Assembly (NCBI GenBank): GCA_029555925.1
Contig: JAKPQU010000546.1
Span: forward strand, 1-13,351
Length of the DNA stretch: 13,351 bases
Reading direction: 5' to 3'
Source: Bacillota bacterium
GTDB lineage: Bacteria; Eremiobacterota; SpSt-956; JAKJGF01
Shown here piece by piece: positions 6,901 to 13,037 of the stretch. How positions within the stretch are numbered: position 1 is the first letter of the stretch; each line of letters opens with the position of its first letter. The notes below the pieces were generated by a model. It saw only the letters and a program-made list of their open reading frames with translations, did no database searches and was not told where the DNA came from. A program made the translations under genes and the position numbers.

Positions 6901-6931
6901 CCGGTGTTCAGTGACCAGTGACCGGTGACCT
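6883..6931 (+). repeat. Heptamer array D, seven GTGACC-type units
   Basis: Seven units of 7 bp: GTGACCG, GTGACCA, GTGACCG, GTGTTCA, GTGACCA, GTGACCG, GTGACCT. The third unit supplies the stop codon of the GT9 gene. Thirteen bp further right comes array E, in opposite orientation and also seven units long. Confidence 0.93.
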
Positions 6932-6943
6932 GTTATATCCCAA

Positions 6944-6992
6944 TTCACTTTTCACTTTTCACTTTTCACGACTCACGACTCACGACTCACGA
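6944..6992 (-). repeat. Heptamer array E, seven TTCACTT/CTCACGA units
   Basis: TTCACTT three times, TTCACGA once, CTCACGA three times, 49 bp in all. The last A of the array is the first base of the apparent ATT start of the following glycosyltransferase, so the repeat ends exactly where the conserved protein begins. On the plus strand this orientation has no stop codon. Confidence 0.93.
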
Positions 6993-7777
6993 TTTTACTA
7001 TCAATTATTACAGTCACCTATAACTCAAAAGACGTAATTGCAGAATGTCTGTCATGTCTGGAGAAAAAATTGCAGAATATATCTTCAGAGATTATTGTTA
7101 TTGACAATCATTCCACCGATAATACCATTGAAATAATAAAAGAACAATTTCCTTCTATTCATGTTATAGAAAATATTAAAAATAAAGGTTTTGCCGCGGC
7201 ATGTAATCAGGGAATAAAACATTCATCCGGTGATTTCTTATTATTTTTAAACCCTGATATTATTGCAGGTGAAAAATTTTCATTTTCCCCTCTCTTTCAA
7301 TATATGAATGATCATAAAAAAACAGGACTTCTCGGATGCAGATTACTTAATATAGACGGAACAATTCAGACGTCATGCAGGAAATTTCCAGATATAATCA
7401 CCGTAATATTTAAAAGAATAAACATTTTTCAGATATTTCCTTATGCAAAAAAAAAGGTGGAAGCATATATAAAACCTTTATCGAATTATGAAGAAATAAC
7501 GTCTGCAGACTGGTTACTGGGAGCTTTTTTATTTACGAAAAGAGAGATTGTTGATGACGTCGGAATGTTTGACGAACGATTTTATATGTATTTCGAAGAT
7601 GTAGATTTTTGCCGTCGTGTTCACAGGAAAGGGTATGATGTATGTTATTATCCCTTTATAGAAGTTATTCACCACCATAAAAGAGACAGTGCAAAAGGTT
7701 TAAACAGATTACTGTTAATTCATATATGGAGCGGTATAAAATATTTCTGGAAATGGAATTTGTGTCGTGACGCGTGA
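6992..7777 (+). CDS. Family 2 glycosyltransferase (WbbL-like), N-terminus abutting a repeat array
   Basis: Seen: from 6992 the frame encodes ILLSIITVTYNSKDVI, the conserved GT2 first strand. ATG 7070 would delete it and leave the Rossmann fold incomplete. The nucleotide-binding DNHSTD, NKGFAAACNQGI, the DXD-equivalent NPD (LFLNPDII), WLLGAFLFTKRE and the acidic YFEDVDFCRRV are all present, so the enzyme should work if translated. About 261 residues. No ATG, GTG or TTG exists between the in-frame TGA at 6926-6928 and 7070 that keeps the N-terminus, so ATT 6992 (or ATA 6935 inside the spacer) is the only way to make the full protein. No ribosome-binding site is visible because the upstream DNA is repeat. 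The last three residues (RDA) and stop TGA (7775-7777) again come from a heptamer array. Third gene of the glycan operon. Confidence 0.87.
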   Translation: MLLSIITVTYNSKDVIAECLSCLEKKLQNISSEIIVIDNHSTDNTIEIIKEQFPSIHVIENIKNKGFAAACNQGIKHSSGDFLLFLNPDIIAGEKFSFSPLFQYMNDHKKTGLLGCRLLNIDGTIQTSCRKFPDIITVIFKRINIFQIFPYAKKKVEAYIKPLSNYEEITSADWLLGAFLFTKREIVDDVGMFDERFYMYFEDVDFCRRVHRKGYDVCYYPFIEVIHHHKRDSAKGLNRLLLIHIWSGIKYFWKWNLCRDA

Positions 7778-7800
7778 CGCGTAACGCGTGACGCGTCACG
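7766..7800. repeat. Heptamer array F, four GTGA/GTAA units turning into one GTCACG unit
   Basis: CGTGACG, CGTGACG, CGTAACG, CGTGACG, CGTCACG. The last two units form the perfect 14-bp palindrome CGTGACGCGTCACG (7787-7800). It fills the whole gap between convergent genes: its left units carry the stop of the glycosyltransferase and its right end is 6 bp from the stop of the TPR gene. Confidence 0.93.
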
Positions 7801-7806
7801 AATAAA

Positions 7807-9234
7807 TTATTCCTTTATCTTATCCAGTATTTCTTTTGCCTTTTCCGCATATTCCCCATTCGGATCAAGTTTCAGATAAATATTTATCTCTTCTTCTGCT
7901 TTTATTTTATCATTCTGAAGAGCATATAAGGTACCCAGTGCAAAGTGTGTGACAGGGTAATCAGGATTGATCTCAAGGGCTCTGTTTAAAGACGTAAGAG
8001 CATCATCATATTTCTGTAATACTATGAGAGACATACCTTTAAGAACAGATGCATTTAAAACAACAGTGCTATCAGAATTTTTCGTCTGATTTTCCAGTTC
8101 TATTGCCCTATCGAATTCTGCTAAAGAATCCTTATGTTTTTCCTGTTTCATATAAACAATACCGAGATACAGATGGCCATGAGAATACCCCGGGTCAAGT
8201 TCAAGTGCCTTCTGACAGTTTGCCAGAGCTTTCTCTACATCTCCTTTAAACACATAAATCTTACCGAGATTCAAATAAGCATCTACATAGTAGGGGTTGA
8301 ATTCAAGAGCTTTAGTATAATTGCTTATTGCTTGAGCTATATCTCCGTCATTCTTTTCATAAACTCCCCTGTACGTATAGGCAAGGGCGAGAGATTTATA
8401 GCCTTCAGGAAGTGCCGGATCGAGTTCAATGGCTTTATTACTCGCTTCAATAGATTTTTCAAAAATGCCTGTTTCATTGCTTTTAAAAGGGCCGGCCTTC
8501 TGGGCAAAGGCATCACCCAGTCCTGCCCAGGCAAGAGCATAAGAAGGATCCCTGGTTATCGCATCCTGAAACAATTCGATTGCTCTGTCATTATCTTCTT
8601 TAGTATATTTAACATAAAAATCTCTGGCCTTTGCATAGGATATATAGGCAGGCCCGGAAGCAGTAAAATCTTTCTTTACCACTTCTTCCTGTTTTTCACT
8701 CAATTTAACACCCATAATATCAGTTACATTTTTAGCTATCTGATCCTGAACATTATTAAGTGGTTCTATATTATTTTCTATTCCCTTAATACCTTCACCC
8801 ATATATATGGGATCGCTCGTAAAAACCTTAATATCTTTAGTATTCACATCAAGGGTTTTTGTGGAAACTTTAAATTTATCCCTGGAAGCCTGAATGGTTC
8901 CCAGCATAACTATATCTGCTTTAAGCATATCAGCAAGCTTAAAAGCAACCTCTTCGGTAATTATTTCATCCTGTCCCAGACCGATTCTCTTCTTTGCTCT
9001 TTCAAGCTGAGTTCTCTCTATAAGACGCAGTCCTTCTATTGTTGAAAGTTTTGTAATAACAGTATCTGCGAGTCCCGTACCTACATATCTCTCACCGGGA
9101 CTGTCAGGAATAATATTAAAAGAAGAGATAGCAAGAATCCTCACGTCTCCCCCCCGGCTTTCTCTTGTGTCTAACAGAAAGTAAGAAATGAGAAAAATCA
9201 ATAAAATTGATAAAATAATAGAGTATTTTTTCAT
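7807..9234 (-). CDS. CsgG-like domain protein with C-terminal TPR repeats, membrane-anchored or secreted
   Basis: Start: ATG 9234 (MKKYSIILS), preceded on the minus strand by AAAGGGTGG about nine bases upstream. The open frame reaching 9306 is the translation of a heptamer array and is not coding. 475 residues. Residues 5-21 form a hydrophobic segment (signal peptide or anchor). Residues about 30-180 look like a CsgG/FlgO-type domain: VRILAISSFN, GTGLADTVITKLS, LRLIERTQLERAKKRIG, LADMLKADIVMLGTI. Residues about 205-475 hold about six or seven tetratricopeptide repeats (AIELFQDAITRDPSYALAWAGL, AISNYTKALEFNPYYVDAYLNL, ALTSLNRALEINPDYP). Known: such proteins sit in the periplasm and scaffold or sense envelope complexes; a precise function cannot be given. 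Divergent from a FecR protein that also has a CsgG-like part. Confidence 0.9.
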   Translation of the reverse strand: MKKYSIILSILLIFLISYFLLDTRESRGGDVRILAISSFNIIPDSPGERYVGTGLADTVITKLSTIEGLRLIERTQLERAKKRIGLGQDEIITEEVAFKLADMLKADIVMLGTIQASRDKFKVSTKTLDVNTKDIKVFTSDPIYMGEGIKGIENNIEPLNNVQDQIAKNVTDIMGVKLSEKQEEVVKKDFTASGPAYISYAKARDFYVKYTKEDNDRAIELFQDAITRDPSYALAWAGLGDAFAQKAGPFKSNETGIFEKSIEASNKAIELDPALPEGYKSLALAYTYRGVYEKNDGDIAQAISNYTKALEFNPYYVDAYLNLGKIYVFKGDVEKALANCQKALELDPGYSHGHLYLGIVYMKQEKHKDSLAEFDRAIELENQTKNSDSTVVLNASVLKGMSLIVLQKYDDALTSLNRALEINPDYPVTHFALGTLYALQNDKIKAEEEINIYLKLDPNGEYAEKAKEILDKIKE

Positions 9235-9259
9235 AAAGACCACCCTTTCTTTGTTTAAT

Positions 9260-9290
9260 CGTGACGCGTAACGCGTAACGCGTGACGCGT
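9260..9290 (+). repeat. Heptamer array G, CGTGACG/CGTAACG units
   Basis: CGTGACG, CGTAACG, CGTAACG, CGTGACG plus a partial unit, 26 bp upstream of the TPR gene start and so probably in its 5' untranslated region. On the coding strand of that gene the array reads TCACG/TTACG and is free of stops. Confidence 0.9.
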
Positions 9291-9463
9291 GGTTTACATG
9301 AACCATGGAATATTCTCTGTGTATAACAAATACCTTATATATAAATCATGATAAATTATATAAATTTTATAATCAATAGTTCTTAATGAAATAATATAAT
9401 TTTCCTGTTAAGAATTGCAAGAAAAATAACTCCGGCAAATTATTAGAACAATCAGTACCATCC

Positions 9464-9477
9464 CGTCACGCGTCACG
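9464..9477 (-). repeat. Heptamer array H, two CGTCACG units
   Basis: Two CGTCACG units in the 444-bp gap between the divergent TPR and FecR genes, convergent to array G. The rest of this gap is AT-rich. A weak TTGAGA-17-ATAAAT candidate promoter (9544-9572) points to the FecR gene; otherwise I see no gene or strong signal. Confidence 0.75.
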
Positions 9478-9600
9478 CTTCTCATAAATCCCTGTCAAAA
9501 ATTCCGGTCTATTTTATTCATAACAAAGGATTTTCTTATTATATTGAGAATAATTCATTATATTCAATAAATGATAGCTTACTTCATAACTGTATCTACA

Positions 9601-9621
9601 TGTCACGCGTAACGCGTCACG
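9601..9621 (-). repeat. Heptamer array I, TGTCACG/CGTAACG/CGTCACG
   Basis: Three units, the last and rightmost array of the window, 58 bp before the FecR gene start and probably in its 5' untranslated region. TCAC orientation toward the gene, except the middle unit. Confidence 0.85.
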
Positions 9622-9678
9622 AAAAAAGTTATGAAAAGCCATAAATATAAAATATAATAATTGAGGAGGGAGATTTTT

Positions 9679-11052
9679 ATGACCGTTTCACGTAAAAATC
9701 TAACAGTAATATTTTTACTTGTAATTTTTTGTCTGACCTGTCTTCCGGCTTCATCAGGGGAGAAAGCTGCTTCTATTTTATCAACAGTCAACAGAGTGGA
9801 ATTTAACAGAGGTTCCAAATGGGAACAGGCCACCAGCGGTATGGATCTTTACTTCGGAGATCAGCTAAGAACACTAGACGACTCAAAAGTCATGCTTATC
9901 TTTAACGACGGCACACAGACAAAACTTGACAGCAACACTACTGTTACATTGAAGAAAAAAGAAAATCAACAGAATCAGGTTGGTATAATAGAAATGATTA
10001 CGGGAGCCATATGGTCAAAGATAAGACCGACAGAAGAAGGTAAAACTCCTGTATTTGAAGTACAGTGCCCTACTGCTACATGTGCTGTGAGAGGTACTGA
10101 AATAGCCATGAGGGTAAGTAAAGACAGTAAAGAAAATTTCAAGACAACCCTGACAGTAATAAACGGAGAAGCAGAATTTTCAAATCAAAACGGTAAAACT
10201 ATGGTTCCTGCCAGTTGCCAGAGTCATGCATACAGTGAAAAATCGCCGGTAGAACCGGTAAAACTATCAAAAAGCCAGATAGATGCAGAAATTTCCTGGA
10301 TTGACTTCGGCAATCCCAGGGTAATGGTTATTGTTTCCGAGTTAAATCTCGGCCAGGCCACTCTTGTATCCTCGATGGAAAGCCAGATAAACAGCCAGTT
10401 AAGTAATGCCCATTTCCACCTTATAGATTCAGGAACTATAGATACTATAAGGCAGACTGATGAAGCAAAAAAAGCAGTCCTCGGCGACATGGTAGCGGCT
10501 GCCACCCTTGGGAAAAGATTTACCTGTGATGTAACAGTGGCAGGCAAAGTGGAAACTACGTTCAAATCGGAAGAAAAAGCAGGACAGACCTCACAGTTTA
10601 TCTGTGATGCCATATGTGACGTAAAAGTTATAATAACAGATACGGCACAGCTATTATTCTCAAAAACCATTACAGCAGAAGGAAGAAGCCTGTCTAAAGA
10701 TGCAGCAGGAAGGGCAGCACTTGAAAATATATCAAAGAAAATAGCAGGAGACCTCGTATGGGAAATACCTCTGGGATATACAAAAGCCCAGCATGGAAGA
10801 AGGACAACTCAGGTAATAATTGGTAACTGCTCCTTTACGGAAAGAGATAAAGTAATAGAATATTTAAATACCATACCCGGTCTTGAAGGAAAGGTTTTCC
10901 CTAGAAGCTTTGAAAATTCCATAGCAATAATAGATGTGGAATATGAAGGAACATCGGAAAAACTGGTTCATGAATTAATAAAGATAACCTCTTTAAAACT
11001 TGATGTCACAGGGGTAACCATGAATAGAATAGAAGCAAAAGTTTTAAAATAA
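9679..11052 (+). CDS. FecR-domain protein with a C-terminal CsgG/FlgO-like region, secreted
   Basis: Start: ATG 9679, nine bases after AGGAGG (9664-9669); the TTG at 9661 lies before this site and is rejected. 457 residues. Residues 1-27 are a signal peptide (hydrophobic core VIFLLVIFCLTCLPASSG). Residues about 33-185 are a FecR domain: GSKWEQATSGMDLYFGDQLRT, DGTQTKLDSNTTV and the signature CPTATCAVRGTEIAM (usual form P-T-x-x-x-x-V-R-GTE). Residues about 215-365 (PRVMVIVSELNLG, LSNAHFHLIDSGTI, TCDVTVAGKVET, AAGRAALENISKKIAGDLV) fit a CsgG/FlgO-like fold. The last 80 residues (TTQVIIGNCSFTERDKVIEYLN) look like a small alpha/beta domain. Here FecR is a stand-alone periplasmic carbohydrate- or peptidoglycan-proximal module, not an anti-sigma regulator, because there is no membrane helix or sigma gene beside it. 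Six cysteines in the mature part may form disulfides. Confidence 0.88.
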   Translation: MTVSRKNLTVIFLLVIFCLTCLPASSGEKAASILSTVNRVEFNRGSKWEQATSGMDLYFGDQLRTLDDSKVMLIFNDGTQTKLDSNTTVTLKKKENQQNQVGIIEMITGAIWSKIRPTEEGKTPVFEVQCPTATCAVRGTEIAMRVSKDSKENFKTTLTVINGEAEFSNQNGKTMVPASCQSHAYSEKSPVEPVKLSKSQIDAEISWIDFGNPRVMVIVSELNLGQATLVSSMESQINSQLSNAHFHLIDSGTIDTIRQTDEAKKAVLGDMVAAATLGKRFTCDVTVAGKVETTFKSEEKAGQTSQFICDAICDVKVIITDTAQLLFSKTITAEGRSLSKDAAGRAALENISKKIAGDLVWEIPLGYTKAQHGRRTTQVIIGNCSFTERDKVIEYLNTIPGLEGKVFPRSFENSIAIIDVEYEGTSEKLVHELIKITSLKLDVTGVTMNRIEAKVLK

Positions 11053-11070
11053 ATAATTTTAACTAAAATG

Positions 11071-11174
11071 CTATACTTTCGCACTTTTTTATAAAACCTT
11101 TGATTTTATTGACTTCAGTTAAAACATAAAATCTAATAAATTCAAGGCTTTTTCTGAAATCTGCGAAAGTATAG
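11071..11174. repeat. 104-bp fold-back element with perfect 13-bp ends
   Basis: CTATACTTTCGCA (11071-11083) is repeated inverted at 11162-11174. Inside, GATTTTAT/ATAAAATC (11102-11109, 11126-11133) and the imperfect AAAACCTTTGATTTTATT against AATAAATTCAAGGCTTTTT (about 11093-11110, 11135-11154) allow most of the element to fold back. It starts 18 bp after the FecR stop, has no open frame and ends in a U-poor tail, so it is more like a MITE than a terminator. Confidence 0.7.
11109..11137 (+). promoter_or_regulatory. Candidate promoter inside the fold-back element
   Basis: TTGACT (11109-11114), 17 bp, TCTAAT (11132-11137), reading toward the beta-barrel gene. If used, its transcript has a leader of about 290 nt. 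Another isolated TATAAT at 11290-11295 lacks a good -35 box. Two A-runs of nine (11221-11239) lie between. The rest of the 379-bp gap has no gene. Confidence 0.4.
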
Positions 11175-11335
11175 TAAAATGAATAATTTCAATAATGAAA
11201 ATTATTAATAGTTCAGTCATAAAAAAAAATAAAAAAAAATTTATTTTTTGGTTTAAAGTAAGAAGGAAATAAAGAATAGACATTGAAAATATAATAACTA
11301 TTCTTAGAGAAATTTAATTTAAATAGAGAATAATT

Positions 11336-11345
11336 AAGGAGGTGA
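11336..11345 (+). promoter_or_regulatory. Orphan perfect Shine-Dalgarno sequence AAGGAGGTGA in the beta-barrel leader
   Basis: The ten bases match the full anti-Shine-Dalgarno of 16S rRNA, but no ATG, GTG or TTG stands 5-13 bases downstream. The GTG inside it (11342) would open a 14-codon frame ending TAA 11384-11386, too close to be served by this site. The beta-barrel gene begins 87 bp further on with its own AAGGAG. Confidence 0.5.
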
Positions 11346-11431
11346 ATCTTTTAAAATTTAATCTGCGGTTAGTGAAGATGCATTAATCACAAAATATATT
11401 CATTTGTTTAAAAGAAAAAGGAGAAAATAGT

Positions 11432-12127
11432 ATGAAAAAATTCGCAATCTTAATCGCCATGGTTCTCGTAATCTCTTTGATGTTCTGTACATTAGTAATG
11501 GCACAGGAGTCAACATCATCTGATAAAGGTACAAGAAAAACCGGAGCAATAGCAATAAAAGCCGGTGTCACAATAATACCTGATAAAGATTTTGACAGTT
11601 ATACACTCGGTGCAAACCCACAGCCAGTAGTTCGCACATGGCCCGGAAGAAATGGCTTCACCCTTGAAGGTTCAGTAACTGCATACAGCACAGACTATGT
11701 AGATATTGACGGTGTCATAGGCGTTGTATTCAATGCAGAACAGACCGTTACAGCAGTAGAACCCGGTTATGTCGGAAAACTCGGATACGGAAAAATAACC
11801 AATGTATATTATATGGGTGGACTCAACATATATCCAACAAAGAAAGATTTCTTCTTCGGCTTCCATGCCGGCGGAGTTACTTCCTATTACAGTGATTACA
11901 CCTATACAGATACAGCAGGAAACAATATCACCATTGCCGGTGGAGACAATGAAACAAACTTCATTTTAAGAGTCGGCGGCGGTATCGATACAAAACACAT
12001 TATCGTAGAAGCTTCCTATATAATGGTTCATCAGTCAGAAGTATTAGCCGACCAGTTACTTGGTTCCTTATACGTTCCATCTCTTAACAGACATGGGTTT
12101 CAGATCCTCGGCGGTTATAAATTCTAA
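11432..12127 (+). CDS. Small outer-membrane beta-barrel protein
   Basis: Start: ATG 11432, eight bases after AAGGAG (11418-11423). 231 residues. Residues 1-24 are a classic signal peptide with cleavage after VMA-Q. The mature part has repeated amphipathic beta-strands rich in Gly and aromatic residues (GFTLEGSVTAYSTDYVDI, KLGYGKITNVYYMGGLNIY, FFFGFHAGGVTSYYSDYTY, FILRVGGGIDTKHIIVEAS) and ends GFQILGGYKF; a terminal Phe is the usual BAM recognition signal. About eight strands are expected, as in OmpX/OmpW-size porin-like proteins, but I see no specific family signature. Monocistronic: its own terminator follows 13 bp after the stop. It is followed by convergent zinc-ribbon gene. Codons are cleaner and more GC-rich at third positions than in the glycan genes, suggesting high expression (inference). 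Confidence 0.88.
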   Translation: MKKFAILIAMVLVISLMFCTLVMAQESTSSDKGTRKTGAIAIKAGVTIIPDKDFDSYTLGANPQPVVRTWPGRNGFTLEGSVTAYSTDYVDIDGVIGVVFNAEQTVTAVEPGYVGKLGYGKITNVYYMGGLNIYPTKKDFFFGFHAGGVTSYYSDYTYTDTAGNNITIAGGDNETNFILRVGGGIDTKHIIVEASYIMVHQSEVLADQLLGSLYVPSLNRHGFQILGGYKF

Positions 12128-12140
12128 TATAATTTAGAAT

Positions 12141-12172
12141 AAAAAAAGCGGGAATTTTATCCCGCTTTTTTT
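12141..12172 (+). terminator. Intrinsic terminator of the beta-barrel gene
   Basis: A 13-bp perfect stem, AAAAAAAGCGGGA (12141-12153) with TCCCGCTTTTTTT (12160-12172), loop ATTTTA, running into a T tract. It also works in principle in the opposite direction. Confidence 0.95.
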
Positions 12173-12207
12173 GTTTGTTAAATTATTTAAATAAATTGCC
12201 TCTGCAT

Positions 12208-12236
12208 AATTTTCATCTAAAGCTTTAATGAAAATT
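12208..12236. repeat. 29-bp near-perfect palindrome between two terminators
   Basis: AATTTTCAT (12208-12216) and ATGAAAATT (12228-12236) enclose the smaller palindrome TAAAGCTTTA with one unpaired C. No T tract follows. Could be an operator-like site or an old terminator stem. Confidence 0.5.
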
Positions 12237-12258
12237 CCTATACCTTTAAATTAAAAAA

Positions 12259-12288
12259 GGCGGAATAAAAATTCCGCCCTTTCTATTT
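12259..12288 (-). terminator. Intrinsic terminator of the zinc-ribbon gene (bidirectional)
   Basis: GGCGGAAT (12259-12266) and ATTCCGCC (12271-12278), loop AAAA. On the minus strand the stem is followed by TTTTTT, 24 bp after the zinc-ribbon stop. Confidence 0.85.
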
Positions 12289-12302
12289 ATTATGCTGTTA
12301 TA

Positions 12303-12581
12303 TTAACTGGCTTTTTTAACCCTGTCTTTATAACATTCTCTGCAATAAACAGGACGACCCTCTTTGGGCTCAAAAGGTACCTGAGTTTCTACATTGCATG
12401 CTGCACATACTGTAGTATGAAGTTCCTTTTTACCGCCACGTCTCTTTTTTGCAAGTCTGCACTGAGGACAACGGCCTGGTTCGTTTTCAAAACCCTTTTC
12501 TGCATAAAATCTCTGTTCACCTGCAGTAAAAGAAAATTCTTTACCACATTCTTTACAGGTCAAAGCTTTGTCATCGGACAC
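12303..12581 (-). CDS. Small protein with two zinc-ribbon domains
   Basis: 92 residues. Start GTG 12579-12581 after a strong AGGAGGGAG on the minus strand (12590-12598); no ATG fits. First domain (residues 7-48): CKECGKEFSFTAGEQRFYAEKGFENEPGRCPQCR, shown here in parts, with Cys pairs CKEC and CPQC around FTAGEQ-x-FY; this is the probable zinc-ribbon family (PF13451). Second domain (residues 57-86): CAAC, VPFEPKEGRPVYC and CREC, a second four-cysteine ribbon. Eight cysteines make two Zn sites. A Lys/Arg-rich linker (AKKRRGGKK) suggests nucleic-acid contact. Known: these proteins are widespread, often abundant and uncharacterised; some relatives are joined to cold-shock domains (from memory). 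Its expression is probably controlled by the long folded leader described below. Confidence 0.9.
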   Translation of the reverse strand: MSDDKALTCKECGKEFSFTAGEQRFYAEKGFENEPGRCPQCRLAKKRRGGKKELHTTVCAACNVETQVPFEPKEGRPVYCRECYKDRVKKAS

Positions 12582-12662
12582 TTTTAATCTCCCTCCTTTT
12601 ATACCTAAGACTTCCTGTGCTCGATTTTCTTTTTCCCGGAACCATAAGAGAGATTAAAAGTG
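12579..12662 (-). promoter_or_regulatory. RNA stem that would bury the ribosome-binding site and GTG of the zinc-ribbon gene
   Basis: CACTTTTAATCTC (12579-12591) and GAGATTAAAAGTG (12650-12662) are a perfect 13-bp inverted repeat 58 bp apart. In the mRNA (minus strand) the upstream copy can pair with GAGAUUAAAAGUG, which contains the GUG start, and wobble pairing extends the stem across GGAGGGAG, the Shine-Dalgarno sequence. About 17 bp in all. Confidence 0.7.
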
Positions 12663-13031
12663 GCAACCTGAGTTTAATTCCGACGTATTCTTATCTCCTT
12701 GCCGGAGATGACATTGGGTGAAACACCAGAAAAAGACCTTATATATAATCTTACCTGATATAACCCGCAGGTTACGCCTCAACCTTTTTAATAGAATTAT
12801 ATAAAATAATTCCTAATAACAAGGTTCTTTATCACAGGACACATTACCCTTATGATAAAAAACTAGATAATAGTTAATAACCAAGGGACCTAAACTTTAT
12901 CTCTCCTGTTATTTTTTAAATAAACAGGAAAAAAGTAAATCTAAAAGCACTGAAAAGTTAATATTCCACAGTTAAAGCACCTTTCCCATATGTGACATAC
13001 TGTAAGGGACTTAAACTATGGCATTTTTATT
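12582..13031 (-). ncRNA. Long structured 5' leader (or separate small RNA) upstream of the zinc-ribbon gene
   Basis: A consensus promoter at 13038-13065 starts transcription near 13031, about 450 nt before the zinc-ribbon GTG, and I see no terminator between. The leader can form several stems (minus strand): AACCUU/AAGGUU with an inner GAAUUAU/AUAAUUC (12781-12826); UAACC-UGC-GGGUUA against the alternative AGGUU-GAGGCGU-AACCU (12760-12786), which exclude each other; AUCUCC-GGCAA-GGAGAU (12693-12709); CCUGUUUAUUU/AAAUAACAGG (12905-12928); and the ribosome-site stem. AAGGGACYTAAACT is repeated at 13004-13017 and 12883-12896. It matches no riboswitch, 6S RNA or tmRNA that I recognise. No protein frame over 25 codons fits. 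Confidence 0.55.
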
Positions 13032-13037
13032 CCTTTA

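Noticed and set aside
8134..9045. 303-codon open frame on the plus strand
   Set aside because: Antisense to the TPR gene, rich in Phe, Ile, Cys and Tyr, without recognisable domains or a ribosome-binding site; the minus-strand frame has clear CsgG and TPR signatures.
9235..9306. N-terminal extension of the TPR protein (HASRVTRYASR)
   Set aside because: Pure translation of a heptamer array on its stop-free strand; the signal sequence begins at 9234.
511..9621. CRISPR array
   Set aside because: Units are 7 bp, directly joined with no unique spacers, and no cas gene is present.
10224..10670. 148-codon open frame on the minus strand
   Set aside because: Lies wholly inside the FecR-domain gene in antisense, with no domain and no start signal.
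13004..13017. Tandem riboswitch, from the repeated 14-nt text
   Set aside because: Only 14 nt match between the two copies and the following stems differ, so a duplicated aptamer is not supported by sequence alone.
12582..13031. tmRNA, 6S RNA or a known riboswitch class
   Set aside because: I could not find the tRNA-like ends and tag frame of tmRNA, the 6S bubble pattern, or the conserved core of any riboswitch I know; kept as an unidentified leader.
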